A DNA stretch of 64,000 bases, from contig JACRPY010000002.1 in assembly GCA_016222945.1 (NCBI GenBank), forward strand, positions 434,001-498,000, read 5' to 3'. The stretch is from Methanobacterium sp. (lineage in GTDB: Archaea; Methanobacteriota; Methanobacteria; Methanobacteriales; Methanobacteriaceae). Below the pieces are notes generated by a model. The model was not told the origin of the DNA, ran no database searches, and was given only the letters and a program-made list of their open reading frames with translations. Of this stretch, positions 33,281-42,338 are shown in pieces. Within the stretch, counting starts at the first letter, position 1. Every line of letters begins with the position of its first letter. Made by a program: the position numbers and the translations under genes.

Positions 33281-34000
33281 TTATTTGGTGTCTTTATAAA
33301 ACATAGCATTACATTTACATAGATCATGTAATGGTGGTAGCATTTCCAGCTGTTCCATGGTAAACATCATGTTATCATATGTTTTATGGCAAATTTCACA
33401 AGCATCAAATGCTTTAGATATTTTGAAGTATTTGTAACCTTTTTCTTTATGTATATACCAGTTTCCAAGGTTCTTTATCCTGCTTATTTCATTTTTACTT
33501 ATATGCATTGCATCATCATAAGTTAGGGAAGTTTCAGATGTAATTTTGTTAGTAGCATCTATTACTCCTTTTCCTTCATTAACAACGTTTGCAAGTATCT
33601 CTGTGACCTTTAAGGTAGTATCATCATCAATAGAGTCAATATAATCAAATTTGTAAAGTTCTAAGACTGAAGCTACTTCTTTATATGTTGATCTTTGTAT
33701 TTTAACAGGGGTGTCTTTTTTAGTTTTAGGTTTATTTTCATTTAAAAGCCTATTCAACCCATCAGTATAATCTACACTTATACTTAATTTCTGTTCCCGC
33801 GTGTTGGGATTTTTTGAAGGTTTAGGCTCATTTTTAAATGTTTCAATAATTGTTTTTACTCTTTCTTTATTATAGGGTATATCCAATGATTCAACGTGGG
33901 TTAGATTACCTCCGCACTCACATTCTTCAAAATCTTCAGGTGATTCCCCTCTTAAAAGCTCGTAATATCCTTTACACTTTTCACATACAAGATATGACAT
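33281..34000 (-). CDS. zinc ribbon joined to phage MuF/SPP1 gp7-like domain
   Basis: The 239-residue protein starts with a zinc ribbon, YLVCEKCKGYYELLRGESP then CECGGNL, very like that of the protein at 25605. A charged linker (40-90) leads to a helical domain of about 150 residues ending NLGNWYIHKEKGYKYFKIS, CEICHKTYDN, LPPLHDLCKCNAMFY. The C-x-x-C, P-P-L-H-x-x-C-x-C ending is the signature of phage minor head (MuF/SPP1 gp7) domains. No other phage gene is near. It may be domesticated, or related to MuF toxin proteins. GGAAGGA precedes the ATG. Confidence 0.72.
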   Translation of the reverse strand: MSYLVCEKCKGYYELLRGESPEDFEECECGGNLTHVESLDIPYNKERVKTIIETFKNEPKPSKNPNTREQKLSISVDYTDGLNRLLNENKPKTKKDTPVKIQRSTYKEVASVLELYKFDYIDSIDDDTTLKVTEILANVVNEGKGVIDATNKITSETSLTYDDAMHISKNEISRIKNLGNWYIHKEKGYKYFKISKAFDACEICHKTYDNMMFTMEQLEMLPPLHDLCKCNAMFYKDTK

Positions 34001-34231
34001 AAAATCCTTCCATGTTTCCTTTAAGCCCTATCAAATTTAATTGATATAATACATTGCATATTAGAAAATATTTGCAGTTTCTTTAATACTGTTATTGGCA
34101 TAACGTTATTAAATATTTTACTTTAAAGATGTATTAAACTTCAATAAGTAAATGTATCATAATTTAACAATTTAATTAAAAAAAATAAAAAAAAATATTA
34201 AAAGCATTACAAATCTTTGTTTTGCAAGCTT

Positions 34232-34252
34232 ATGAAAATCACAGATTTTCAT
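34232..34252. repeat. 3-nt-loop hairpin downstream of ftr
   Basis: ATGAAAATC-ACA-GATTTTCAT is a perfect 9+3+9 hairpin, within outer arms TTTTGCA and TGCAAAA. It belongs to the hairpin class seen at five other places. The 325-base spacer 34001-34325 otherwise holds only AT-rich sequence and the terminator hairpin at 34301. Confidence 0.75.
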
Positions 34253-34300
34253 GCAAAAAACATGTTTCTCTGCCCCGAAAACAAGCGTTTAAGGGATCCT

Positions 34301-34318
34301 AAAAACCTTCGGGTTTTT
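34301..34318 (-). terminator. terminator hairpin after ftr
   Basis: AAAAACC-TTCG-GGTTTTT is a perfect 7-bp stem with a 4-base loop starting eight bases after the ftr stop. Position and T run in the stem fit a transcription terminator for ftr. Confidence 0.55.
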
Positions 34319-34325
34319 CAAGCTC

Positions 34326-35219
34326 TTAGAAAAGGTCCTGTAGATTTATTTTGTATGCCCCAAGGTTTCCACCAAAGTTTACAGCACGTATCTTTAAAAC
34401 ACCAGGAACTTTGGTAGCAGCTTCAATTCCGATTTTCATTGCTTCTTTAACGGCTTCTTCAGTTGCACCATCGATAACAATCTCATATACACCGTTTACA
34501 TCAGCTGGAATCTCGCTATCTTCAACTACGTCCTTAAGAGTAACACACATTTTCTCGTTGGTGGAAGCACCTAAGAATTTGTACTTGTTTGATCCAACTT
34601 TGGAACCTGAAGCTACTACTCCACCAGGGAAAGGTGTTATTACGTTTGGAACTGATTTTATAGCGTCAATTGCAGCTTCTGCAGCTATTAAAGCTGATGA
34701 TTGGCTTTCGCTCATGACAAGGAAGTTTCCGCCAGCTACTCCAGATTTGATTCCTAATTCTCCTTCAACTAAAAAGTCTCCAGACATAATAGGAATAGAA
34801 TAAACAGTTCTTCCATCTATGTTTAATTCTTTTTCAAAACCATCTCCAAAGAATTTTAGCTTAAATCCAATTTTTAATTTTTCTTCAGCATCATCAAGGG
34901 CATCGAAAGCTGCGGTTGTGGCAGCAGTGAGTACACACATTCCAACACGCTCTAATAATTCATGATCAAGTTTTTTCTTGGACATGTTACAGATCATTAT
35001 GATGTATCCAGGTCTCCCATCAGGAGTTTCTTCTGGAGGAACGTAACAATCTATTCCAGCTTCTGCAGGGCAGCCGATAACTGATGTTCCATAGCCTGTT
35101 GCTTCAGTTGCTGCTATTTTTGCCAGTTTTTTGGTTGCTGCAGTTACCAGTATTCTTGAAACTTGTATACCGAATGCTTCTGCAAATGTATCTTCTATTT
35201 CTACACCGTTTATTTCCAT
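34326..35219 (-). CDS. ftr: formylmethanofuran-tetrahydromethanopterin formyltransferase
   Basis: The 297-residue enzyme is the second step of methanogenesis from CO2, moving the formyl group from methanofuran to tetrahydromethanopterin in the cytoplasm. Motifs: MEINGVEIEDTFAEAFGI at the start, GTSVIGCPAEAGID, TPDGRPGY, and the C-terminal FGGNLGAYKI. Length equals the family norm. ATG 35219 has GGTGAT upstream; the earlier in-frame codons would not. It stands alone in its own transcription unit. Confidence 0.97.
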   Translation of the reverse strand: MEINGVEIEDTFAEAFGIQVSRILVTAATKKLAKIAATEATGYGTSVIGCPAEAGIDCYVPPEETPDGRPGYIIMICNMSKKKLDHELLERVGMCVLTAATTAAFDALDDAEEKLKIGFKLKFFGDGFEKELNIDGRTVYSIPIMSGDFLVEGELGIKSGVAGGNFLVMSESQSSALIAAEAAIDAIKSVPNVITPFPGGVVASGSKVGSNKYKFLGASTNEKMCVTLKDVVEDSEIPADVNGVYEIVIDGATEEAVKEAMKIGIEAATKVPGVLKIRAVNFGGNLGAYKINLQDLF

Positions 35220-35505
35220 GATTATCACCGAATTAACCGTAGTTTAAGAGATATTATATATTTTTCTATTTGAATTTTTAATTAATTTATTGAAAATAAA
35301 GGAAATAACGAATTATTTTGGTCTAAAATTAGTATATAATCAATATATAAGGCTCAATGGTTATTTATTAAGGATTTAACGACATATCATTTGATAATAC
35401 AGTTTAATTTTTATTTAACATGATTATTGCACATAATTTTCAAATAAATAATTAGTGGAATGTTAAAATAAGAAAATAGGGGGTTTTATTTTATATAAAG
35501 GTTTT

Positions 35506-36522
35506 TCACATCTTTTTTGTAATTTTATCCATTACACTTGTTCCAAAGTAAGGTAATAAAGCTGTACCTATTATTGAAGTCATCCAAAAGGAAATTAACC
35601 TTTCCACGATCGTTGCCGCAGCACTTATAGATGGGGGAATACCTGCAGCAGAAAAAAGGATGATCATAACACCATCTATAGATCCTAATCCTCCAGGAAT
35701 AAGTGGAATCATTCCAATCATTGTAGAAATTATAAAAATTTCAGCTATTACTATTAGTGAAACATCCACTCCAAAGGCTGAAAACACAACATAAACTCGC
35801 AATATCTCTAAAATCCAGATTAAAAAGGATAAAGGAAGGCCATACATCAAGACTTTTTTATCGTTGACCATTGTACGCATACTTTTTTGGAATCCATGAA
35901 TGGCATCAATTGCTTTTTTTTCTAATGATGCATGTTCTTTTTTGGAAAATCTTTTAATTATTTTTACAATCCATAAAGAGACTTTACGTCCAAATTCAAG
36001 ATTAAAAGACATATAGATTGCAATAAAAAAGATTATCAGCAAAAATATCACTGCAAAAATGAGTATGTAAATAATTAAGTTAGGCAAATTAAAATATAAA
36101 ACCGCTGAAATTATGGTTATAATGGCAAGAACCATAAAAGGAAATGTATCCAGCCCACGATCAGCAATTACAGTAGCAAATGACTTTTCAAATGATGTTC
36201 TCGAATATTTACTTAAAATATAACCTCTTATAGGTTCTCCTCCTCCTCTTGCACTAGGGGTAAGGTTATTTACAGCTAATCCCACCATGAGCATTGGAAA
36301 AAGATGCCTTTTTTTAATGGAAATATCCACAGATTTCACTGTTATTGCCCATCTTTCGGTCCAAAGACCATAAATTACAAATTGAATCAGTACTGCAAGT
36401 GCAAGATATAATGGATTAGCAAGTTTAATGGCATTTTCTATGTTTCCAGGCCCTATAAATAGAATCATGCCAATTAAAATTCCAATTCCTATGAATAATA
36501 GAATTAAAGCTTTATGTTTCAT
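35506..36522 (-). CDS. flippase-like membrane protein (UPF0104/LPG synthase TM family)
   Basis: The 338-residue protein has about eight transmembrane helices. Family signatures: VGLAVNNLTPSARGGGEPIRGYIL near residue 80 and ATVIADRGLDTFPF, then C-terminal GMIPLIPGGLGSIDGVMIILFSAAG. The family includes MprF transmembrane domains and archaeal AglD. It probably takes part in polyprenol-linked sugar or lipid transfer. The spacer 35229-35505 holds no gene. Confidence 0.85.
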   Translation of the reverse strand: MKHKALILLFIGIGILIGMILFIGPGNIENAIKLANPLYLALAVLIQFVIYGLWTERWAITVKSVDISIKKRHLFPMLMVGLAVNNLTPSARGGGEPIRGYILSKYSRTSFEKSFATVIADRGLDTFPFMVLAIITIISAVLYFNLPNLIIYILIFAVIFLLIIFFIAIYMSFNLEFGRKVSLWIVKIIKRFSKKEHASLEKKAIDAIHGFQKSMRTMVNDKKVLMYGLPLSFLIWILEILRVYVVFSAFGVDVSLIVIAEIFIISTMIGMIPLIPGGLGSIDGVMIILFSAAGIPPSISAAATIVERLISFWMTSIIGTALLPYFGTSVMDKITKKM

Positions 36523-36599
36523 TATTATGCCTTTTTTAAGTTTATTTTTAGTACAAGGATTTGGAGTTATGTTTAATTTTAATAGTAAGTAAAAATTAG

Positions 36600-37082
36600 T
36601 TATAGAAAAACTGTTTTGTAACTTAAATCGTTAGGATCAAGCAGAACCACAGTTTTTTGTCCTGATAAATAGCCGCATGTTTCTCCGGGATTGATCAGAA
36701 GGGCTTCATCTTTTTTTATTTCTAATTTGTGTGTATGTCCCCGTATTACCACATCATATTTCCTACTTTTAACTAATGCATCGACAATGGCTTCTTTTGT
36801 ACCATGATTAACTGCAAATTTCTTTTTTTGGACTTCAAATTCTATGAAACTATCAAGGTAAAATAGATCTTTGAAATTTTTTCTTAAACCTTCTTTTTCA
36901 CCATCATTGTTCCCAAAAACAGCTTTAAATTCACAATTAAGCTCTTTAAACTCTTTAGCAGTAAATGGAGACACTAAATCTCCAGCGTGTATTACAAGGG
37001 ATACATTGGATTTATTGAAGAAATCAACAGCCATTCTAATTGCATCCAGATTATCATGCGAATCTGCCATTATTCCAATCAT
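36600..37082 (-). CDS. YfcE/MJ0936-type phosphodiesterase
   Basis: The 160-residue metallophosphoesterase has MIGIMADSHDN, VIHAGDLVSP, VFGNNDGE, NHGTKE, and VIRGHTHKLE, the five metal-binding motifs in order. It is a small archaeal phosphodiesterase with unknown natural substrate. ATG 37082 is chosen over 37136 because the TATA box (37152-37163) places transcription start at about 37130, downstream of the earlier ATG. Confidence 0.87.
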   Translation of the reverse strand: MIGIMADSHDNLDAIRMAVDFFNKSNVSLVIHAGDLVSPFTAKEFKELNCEFKAVFGNNDGEKEGLRKNFKDLFYLDSFIEFEVQKKKFAVNHGTKEAIVDALVKSRKYDVVIRGHTHKLEIKKDEALLINPGETCGYLSGQKTVVLLDPNDLSYKTVFL

Positions 37083-37151
37083 GTCAATATAATATGTTTT
37101 GGGACTTAATAAAATTTTAATGGCTAAAAATTTCATGTTCAGTAGATAACA

Positions 37152-37163
37152 TACCTTTATATA
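37152..37163. promoter_or_regulatory. shared bidirectional TATA box
   Basis: CTTTATATAG reads as CTATATAAAG on the other strand, so one near-symmetric element can serve both the phosphodiesterase (minus) and the TRAM gene (plus). Expected starts are about 37130 and 37184. Confidence 0.5.
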
Positions 37164-37219
37164 GTCTCAAATTAAACAATATGCTAAGCCAATTTTTGGC
37201 TAAATTAGGATGTGATGAA

Positions 37220-37453
37220 TTGTTTAGAAATAATTACGGAAGAGATAACTTCTCAGATAGAGGACCATCAGCACCTATTAACGTAGGCGATGAATACGAT
37301 GTTAAAATTGAAGATGTTGGAAGAGATGGCGACGGAATCGCAAGAGTTGAAGGGTTTGTAGTCTTTGTTTCAGGCGCAAAACTTGGCGATGAAGTTAAAA
37401 TTAAAATTAATTCAACAAGAAGAAACTTCGGTTTTGCGGATATAGTTGAATAA
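37220..37453 (+). CDS. TRAM domain protein
   Basis: The 78-residue protein is mostly one TRAM domain: INVGDEYDVKIEDVGRDGDGIARVEGFVVFVSGAKLGDEVKIKINSTRRNFGFADIVE. These small RNA-binding proteins are abundant in methanogens and have been described as RNA chaperones acting at low temperature. TTG 37220 behind GGATGTGATG gives the usual length; ATG 37181 lies at or before the expected transcription start. Confidence 0.88.
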   Translation: MFRNNYGRDNFSDRGPSAPINVGDEYDVKIEDVGRDGDGIARVEGFVVFVSGAKLGDEVKIKINSTRRNFGFADIVE

Positions 37454-37930
37454 ACTTAAATTTTGAATTAAATTAAATAAGTTTCTTGAAAATAATTATT
37501 TTCACGAATCTTAACCTTTTTTCAACTGGTTAAATTTTTATATTTAATCTTAAAAAGTATATTTTAACTTACTTAACTTTATTTTTTTATATTTTTTTTA
37601 TCCAAGTGACCTAATCAGCTTATTTTGCTTAAGGAATGAATATTTAACTTTTAATCTAATTTTATATATAAATTTTAGTGATTATCTATTTTTAGCTTTA
37701 AAAAGCGGTTAGTACATGTATAGATACTTATAGTAATTTTTACAACCGTTAAAATACAATTATAACTCTTTTTTTATTCTACTTTTAATTGAGGGTATTT
37801 AATTTACATTAAATTTAGTAATAATATTTTAATAGTTAGTTTTTACATATGATACTATGGAATAGAACTGAATTTGAAATAATGGAGTTAATCAAAATCT
37901 TCAATAAATCCATGGATGGATTTTTGGGAT
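37454..37930. other. AT-rich spacer without genes
   Basis: No reading frame, RNA gene or repeat is supported in this long gap. T-rich tracts after 37560 may end the TRAM transcript. The palindrome AAATCCATGGATTT at about 37907 precedes the hairpin group at 37931. Confidence 0.5.
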
Positions 37931-38039
37931 AGAAAAATGTATAACATTTTTCTAAATATTAGATTTTGATACACCAAAAATAGGAAATTTTTTGGAGGTT
38001 GAGGAACTTCGTTCCTGAACCACAAAATCAATGATTTTG
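37931..38039. repeat. three 3-nt-loop hairpins just upstream of stomatin gene
   Basis: Perfect hairpins at 37931-37953 (10-bp stem, ATA loop), 38002-38016 (AGGAAC-TTC-GTTCCT) and 38023-38039 (CAAAATC-AAT-GATTTTG). The last ends one base before the GGAGG-type ribosome site of the stomatin gene at 38051, so it may influence translation. Confidence 0.85.
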
Positions 38040-38050
38040 GAGGTTAAAAA

Positions 38051-38821
38051 ATGGATATAGTGACACTTTTCATATTAGGAATTATAATTTTAATTATTTT
38101 AGGTCTTTCAATAAGAATAGTGAACCAATACGAGAGAGGAGTTGTATTCCGCCTTGGAAAGGTTATCGGAATAAAAGAACCAGGGCTTCGCCTCATTATA
38201 CCTTTAGTAGATAGAATGGTTAAGGTTTCATTTAGAATTGTTACCATGCCTATTCAATCACAGAAAATAATAACTCAGGACAATGTTTCAATTGATGTAG
38301 CTGCTGTTGCATATTTCAAAGTAGTTAAACCCTACGATGCTGTTGTAGCAATTGAAAATTATAATAGGGCTGTAAATCAAATTGCACAAACCACCATGAG
38401 AAACGTTATAGGGCAATTCCTTTTAGATGACGTTTTATCCTCAACTTCAAAGATTAATGAGAAAATCAAGGAAATAATCGATATACACAGCGAACCATGG
38501 GGAATACAGGTTACAGCGGTGGAAATTAAGGATATTAATTTGCCAGAATCAATGAGAAGGTCAATGGCTAAACAAGCAGAGGCAGAAAGGGAGAAAAGAG
38601 CTAAAATCATCGCTTCTGAAGGTGAATTTTTATCAGCAGCAAAACTGGGAGAAGCTGCAGATATAATAGAAGCACATCCAGTTGCTCTTCAATTAAGGAA
38701 TTTGCAGGTGCTAAATGAGATAGCAAGTGAGAAAAACTCTACCATAATTTTCCCAGCCCAGTTTATGTCAACAATCAAAGATATTAAAGAGTTTATAAGT
38801 TCAGAAGAGATGGTAAAGTAA
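38051..38821 (+). CDS. slipin/stomatin family SPFH protein
   Basis: The 256-residue membrane scaffold protein has an N-terminal helix (TLFILGIIILIILGLSI), then the SPFH domain: VNQYERGVVFRLGKV, PGLRLIIPLVDRMVKVS, TQDNVSIDVAAVAYFKV, WGIQVTAVEIKDI. A coiled-coil follows (MAKQAEAEREKRAKIIASEGE). In many prokaryotes an NfeD partner gene is adjacent, but none is here. GGAGGTT precedes the ATG and directly follows a hairpin. Confidence 0.93.
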   Translation: MDIVTLFILGIIILIILGLSIRIVNQYERGVVFRLGKVIGIKEPGLRLIIPLVDRMVKVSFRIVTMPIQSQKIITQDNVSIDVAAVAYFKVVKPYDAVVAIENYNRAVNQIAQTTMRNVIGQFLLDDVLSSTSKINEKIKEIIDIHSEPWGIQVTAVEIKDINLPESMRRSMAKQAEAEREKRAKIIASEGEFLSAAKLGEAADIIEAHPVALQLRNLQVLNEIASEKNSTIIFPAQFMSTIKDIKEFISSEEMVK

Positions 38822-38998
38822 TAATTTAACTTACTCTTCTTTTTTTATTTTATTTTACTTGGAAATGCCAAATAATTGTTGGAAACTCTGTCTTTTAGTT
38901 TAATTGAGCATAAATTAGGCTAATTTAACAAGAAATATTGAATAAGTAGGAATAGACATAAAATCAGTCGATTATTTTTAAGGATTAAATTTATATGT

Positions 38999-40459
38999 TT
39001 GATTGATTATCATTACGATATAATGATAGGTCAACTTAGAAAAAAAGATTTTTTTATAATATCAGAGCAACTTGGCTTAATAATGATAGGTATTGGTGTA
39101 GTTACTTTAATACCAATATTAGTTGCATTAATTTACAATGAAAATAATTATATATCTTTCTTAATTCCGTCAGGATTTTCCATTATATTAGGCTTTATTT
39201 TAAGAGAATATTTTGCAGATAATGGCGGAAGAATGGGACTTAAACACGGTATGATGATTGCTTCCATTGCATGGCTCTGGGCCGCTTTAATTGGAAGCCT
39301 TATTTTGATGCAAGCTACAAATATTAATTTTTTAAATGCTTATTTTGAAAGCATGTCTGCATGGACTGGAAGCGGACTTACCATATTTGCAAATGTGGAA
39401 ATACTTCCTAAATCAGTTCTATTTTTAAGAAGTATTGAACAATGGATTGGAGGACTTGGTGTTGTTATTGTGGTAATTGGAATACTTATTAGGCCAGGAA
39501 CTGCAGCAGCAAGATTATATAAGTCTGAAGCAAGGGAAGAAAAAATAAAACCCAGTATTCTTGGAACTGTAAAGACCATATGGTGGATTTACATTTTTTA
39601 CACCGTTTTAGGGATTGTTTTATATGTTATTGCTGGAATGCCCCTTTTTGACGCTATAAACAATACTTTTACCAATTTATCAACTGGGGGAATGTCCATT
39701 AAAAATGGCAACATAGGAGCTTATGGAAGCAATATAATTTATATTATAACCATAATGCTAATGTTTATAGGAGGTACAAGCTTTGTTGTTCATTATAATG
39801 TATTAAAAGGTAAAGCTAAAAGTGCCATCAATGATATTCAGTTTCAGGCATCTTTAATTATAATTTTTATTTTTTCAGTGCTTTTAATGGTAAATGCGAA
39901 ATTTGTTCCAATAGAAGCGGTTTTTAACGTTGTTTCTGCACTTTCATGTACAGGTTCAAGTATTCCTTCGGTAAGTACTATGATTGCCTGGCCTGACTAC
40001 GCTAAAATAATTCTTGCAGCGTGTATGGTGATTGGAATGGCTGCAGGTTCTACTTCTGGTGCTTTAAAGCTTATTCGAATAGTTACACTCGTAAAAGGTG
40101 TTTACTGGGAGATTTTAAGGATAATAGCTCCTGCAGGTTCAGTTATACCTAAAAAAATATCTGGAAAACCAGTTTCTGATGTAGAGATTAGAGAAGCAGG
40201 TTCTTATGTATTTATTTATTTTGTTTTCATTTTCATAAGCTGGCTTGTCTTTGTTCAATATGGCTACGATGCTTTAAACTCTTTATATGAAATATGCTCA
40301 GCCCAAGGAAACGTAGGCCTTACAATGGGTATTACATCTTCTACAATGCCTCAAATTCCTCAAGCATTCCTTATATTTAATATGTGGATTGGAAGATTGG
40401 AAATTATTCCTATACTTGTTCTTTTGAGGGCATCAATAGGAGTATTTAAAAGATTTTAA
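38999..40459 (+). CDS. trkH: TrkH-type potassium transporter
   Basis: The 486-residue polytopic protein has the repeated pore motifs of the SKT superfamily: SMSAWTGSGLT, FTNLSTGGMS, SALSCTGSSI and ICSAQGNVGLTMG, each with the filter glycine. It is the membrane pore partner of the TrkA protein encoded at 40606. The start is uncertain: TTG 38999 lacks a well placed ribosome site, and ATG 39023 begins the segment MIGQLRKKD that aligns with relatives. Confidence 0.92.
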   Translation: MIDYHYDIMIGQLRKKDFFIISEQLGLIMIGIGVVTLIPILVALIYNENNYISFLIPSGFSIILGFILREYFADNGGRMGLKHGMMIASIAWLWAALIGSLILMQATNINFLNAYFESMSAWTGSGLTIFANVEILPKSVLFLRSIEQWIGGLGVVIVVIGILIRPGTAAARLYKSEAREEKIKPSILGTVKTIWWIYIFYTVLGIVLYVIAGMPLFDAINNTFTNLSTGGMSIKNGNIGAYGSNIIYIITIMLMFIGGTSFVVHYNVLKGKAKSAINDIQFQASLIIIFIFSVLLMVNAKFVPIEAVFNVVSALSCTGSSIPSVSTMIAWPDYAKIILAACMVIGMAAGSTSGALKLIRIVTLVKGVYWEILRIIAPAGSVIPKKISGKPVSDVEIREAGSYVFIYFVFIFISWLVFVQYGYDALNSLYEICSAQGNVGLTMGITSSTMPQIPQAFLIFNMWIGRLEIIPILVLLRASIGVFKRF

Positions 40460-40605
40460 TTTATATTGATATCTTTTTATAGTATGACACGAAATATTTG
40501 AAAGTCAATGATTTAAATAATTAGACTAAATATTTAAAATAAATTTAATTTAATATATAATTCTGAAATCAAAGGTTTAATTTAAAATTTCTAAAGGTGT
40601 AAAGG

Positions 40606-41256
40606 ATGTATGTAGTTATAATGGGTGCAGGGAGAGTTGGACTGAATCTTGCATCAAATTTAGTGAGTAGGGGACATGATGTCACCCTTATTGAAAATGA
40701 TGATAGCTTATGTGGCAATGCAGCAGCTGAACTGGATGCATTGGTGATTTGTGGAAATGGTACAGACACTAAAACACTTGAAGAGGCTAATGTGGCTGAT
40801 GCAAATGTTTTTGTGGCAGCTACAGGGAATGATGAAGCTAATCTGTTATCTTGTATACTGGTTAAGCAATTTGAAATTCCAAAGATTATTGCAAGGCTCA
40901 GTAACCCTGATCACGAAGAAGCATTTAAAAAAGTAGGCATAGACGATGTTATAAGTCCAGAACTAACAGCAGCAGGTTATCTTGAAAAAATAATAACCAG
41001 ACCAAAGGTAGCAGACCTAATAGTTATTGGAAAAGGCGATGCTGAAATACTGGACATTACAGTGAAGAATAAAAAGATCATTGGTAAAACAGTAGGTGAC
41101 ATTAGCCCTACAGATAATTATATAATTGTTGCAGTGTATAAAAACGGTGAAATAACTATCCCTCGTGAAGAGATGGTTTTAAATGAGGATGATAAGGTAT
41201 CAATTCTTGTTAAAACCGAATCTGTTAAAGATATAGTTAAAATGTGCACAAAATAA
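40606..41256 (+). CDS. trkA: TrkA potassium uptake regulatory protein
   Basis: The 216-residue cytoplasmic gating subunit has the Rossmann RCK-N domain (MYVVIMGAGRVGLNLA, IEND, GNGTDTKTLEEANV, TGNDEANLL) and RCK-C domain (LDITVKNKKIIGKTVGDI). Binding of NAD(H) or ATP to the Rossmann fold gates TrkH. A TATA-like stretch lies in the 146-base spacer after trkH, and an AAAGGTG site precedes the ATG. Confidence 0.95.
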   Translation: MYVVIMGAGRVGLNLASNLVSRGHDVTLIENDDSLCGNAAAELDALVICGNGTDTKTLEEANVADANVFVAATGNDEANLLSCILVKQFEIPKIIARLSNPDHEEAFKKVGIDDVISPELTAAGYLEKIITRPKVADLIVIGKGDAEILDITVKNKKIIGKTVGDISPTDNYIIVAVYKNGEITIPREEMVLNEDDKVSILVKTESVKDIVKMCTK

Positions 41257-41280
41257 GATTATGGAGTTTTTTAGGATACC

Positions 41281-42273
41281 ATGGATTTTTTCACTCATTT
41301 TCTGGTTCCATTTATTATTTTATTTGCCCTAAAAAGTAAAAATAAACTTGAAGGAGCTTTTGGTGGAATTGCACCTGACTTTGACACTATTTTTGTGGCA
41401 TGGATCGGATTTTTAGTACCTTTTCTATTTGTTTTTTCACATAGAGGAATAACACATTCTTTCGTTTTTGCAGCCGTTGCCTCAACCCTCTTTTTATACA
41501 TAATTTCCAGAAAGCAGATAAATTCATTTATAGGAAAAATAATTCGCCGTGATATATCGGTGGAATTCACCTTAAAAACAGTGGGAATAGCTTATTTTGG
41601 TGCACTTACTCATTTATTCCTTGATTTTTTAACATCAAGAGGAATACCTCTTTTTTATCCATTTACACTTGAAAGATTCAGTGCCGAAATCTATTACTAT
41701 ATAGATATTACAACAGCGGTTATTGCACTCATAGTTTTAGTTGTTCTTTATTTAACGTCGGATGAGAAGTATAAAACCCTCAAACACAAACGTGTTTGGG
41801 GCCCCGAAAATCTAAGATTTTCGAGGGAAGTTGCAATGGCGATATTCATGATTATTTTAATCTCTTTTGGAGGTATAAGGGCATATGAAAAGTCTAATGC
41901 CCTTGCTGAAAATCCTGTAAGCGAAAATTTCACATATTCTGCAGCATATCCTACAATGGACATGTTCACATGGACAATCGTTGAAAGCAATGCTAAAAAC
42001 AGCACTTACTACTCATTCAGTTATAACACCATAAATAAAGAAAAATCAAATGAAAAAACAGTTCAAAGCCTCACAGTAAATGGAGGCAGTGTTCAGTCGG
42101 CTCAAAAAGCTATTAATAAAGCAGATAATCTTCCTGAAGTTCAAAATTTTAGATGGGATGCATATTATCAGTGTATAAATGCCAGCTATGATGGAAATGT
42201 CTGGAAATTAACATATTTCGATGTTATTGATACAGGATACCACAATAATAACATCAATGTTTTCATTCGATAA
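41281..42273 (+). CDS. membrane-bound metal-dependent hydrolase with hairpin insert
   Basis: The 330-residue protein of the YdjM/DUF457 family has MDFFTHFLVPFI, GGIAPDFDTIF, SHRGITHSFVFA and LTHLFLDFLTSRGIPLFYPF. Four to five helices are followed by an extracytoplasmic C-terminal domain of about 130 residues. Residues about 164-184 (between DEKYKT and REVAMAIFM) are coded by two hairpins (41781-41823) and look inserted in frame in the cytoplasmic loop before the last helix. It is downstream of trkA by 25 bases. The reaction is unknown. Confidence 0.83.
   Translation: MDFFTHFLVPFIILFALKSKNKLEGAFGGIAPDFDTIFVAWIGFLVPFLFVFSHRGITHSFVFAAVASTLFLYIISRKQINSFIGKIIRRDISVEFTLKTVGIAYFGALTHLFLDFLTSRGIPLFYPFTLERFSAEIYYYIDITTAVIALIVLVVLYLTSDEKYKTLKHKRVWGPENLRFSREVAMAIFMIILISFGGIRAYEKSNALAENPVSENFTYSAAYPTMDMFTWTIVESNAKNSTYYSFSYNTINKEKSNEKTVQSLTVNGGSVQSAQKAINKADNLPEVQNFRWDAYYQCINASYDGNVWKLTYFDVIDTGYHNNNINVFIR
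41777..41827. repeat. two hairpins framed by CCCTC/GAGGG inside a coding gene
   Basis: CAAACAC-AAAC-GTGTTTG lies at 41781-41798 and CGAAAATC-TAA-GATTTTCG at 41805-41823, with an outer CCCTC (41777-41781) and GAGGG (41823-41827). The total is 51 bases, exactly 17 codons. Confidence 0.85.
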
Positions 42274-42338
42274 ATAATAACAATTTAATTCTTTATTTTA
42301 TAAAATAAATTCAAAACCGAATTATTATCCTTAAATGG

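Noticed and set aside
33281..34000. Prophage
   Set aside because: Only one phage-like domain is present; no capsid, terminase, integrase or attachment site is visible around it.
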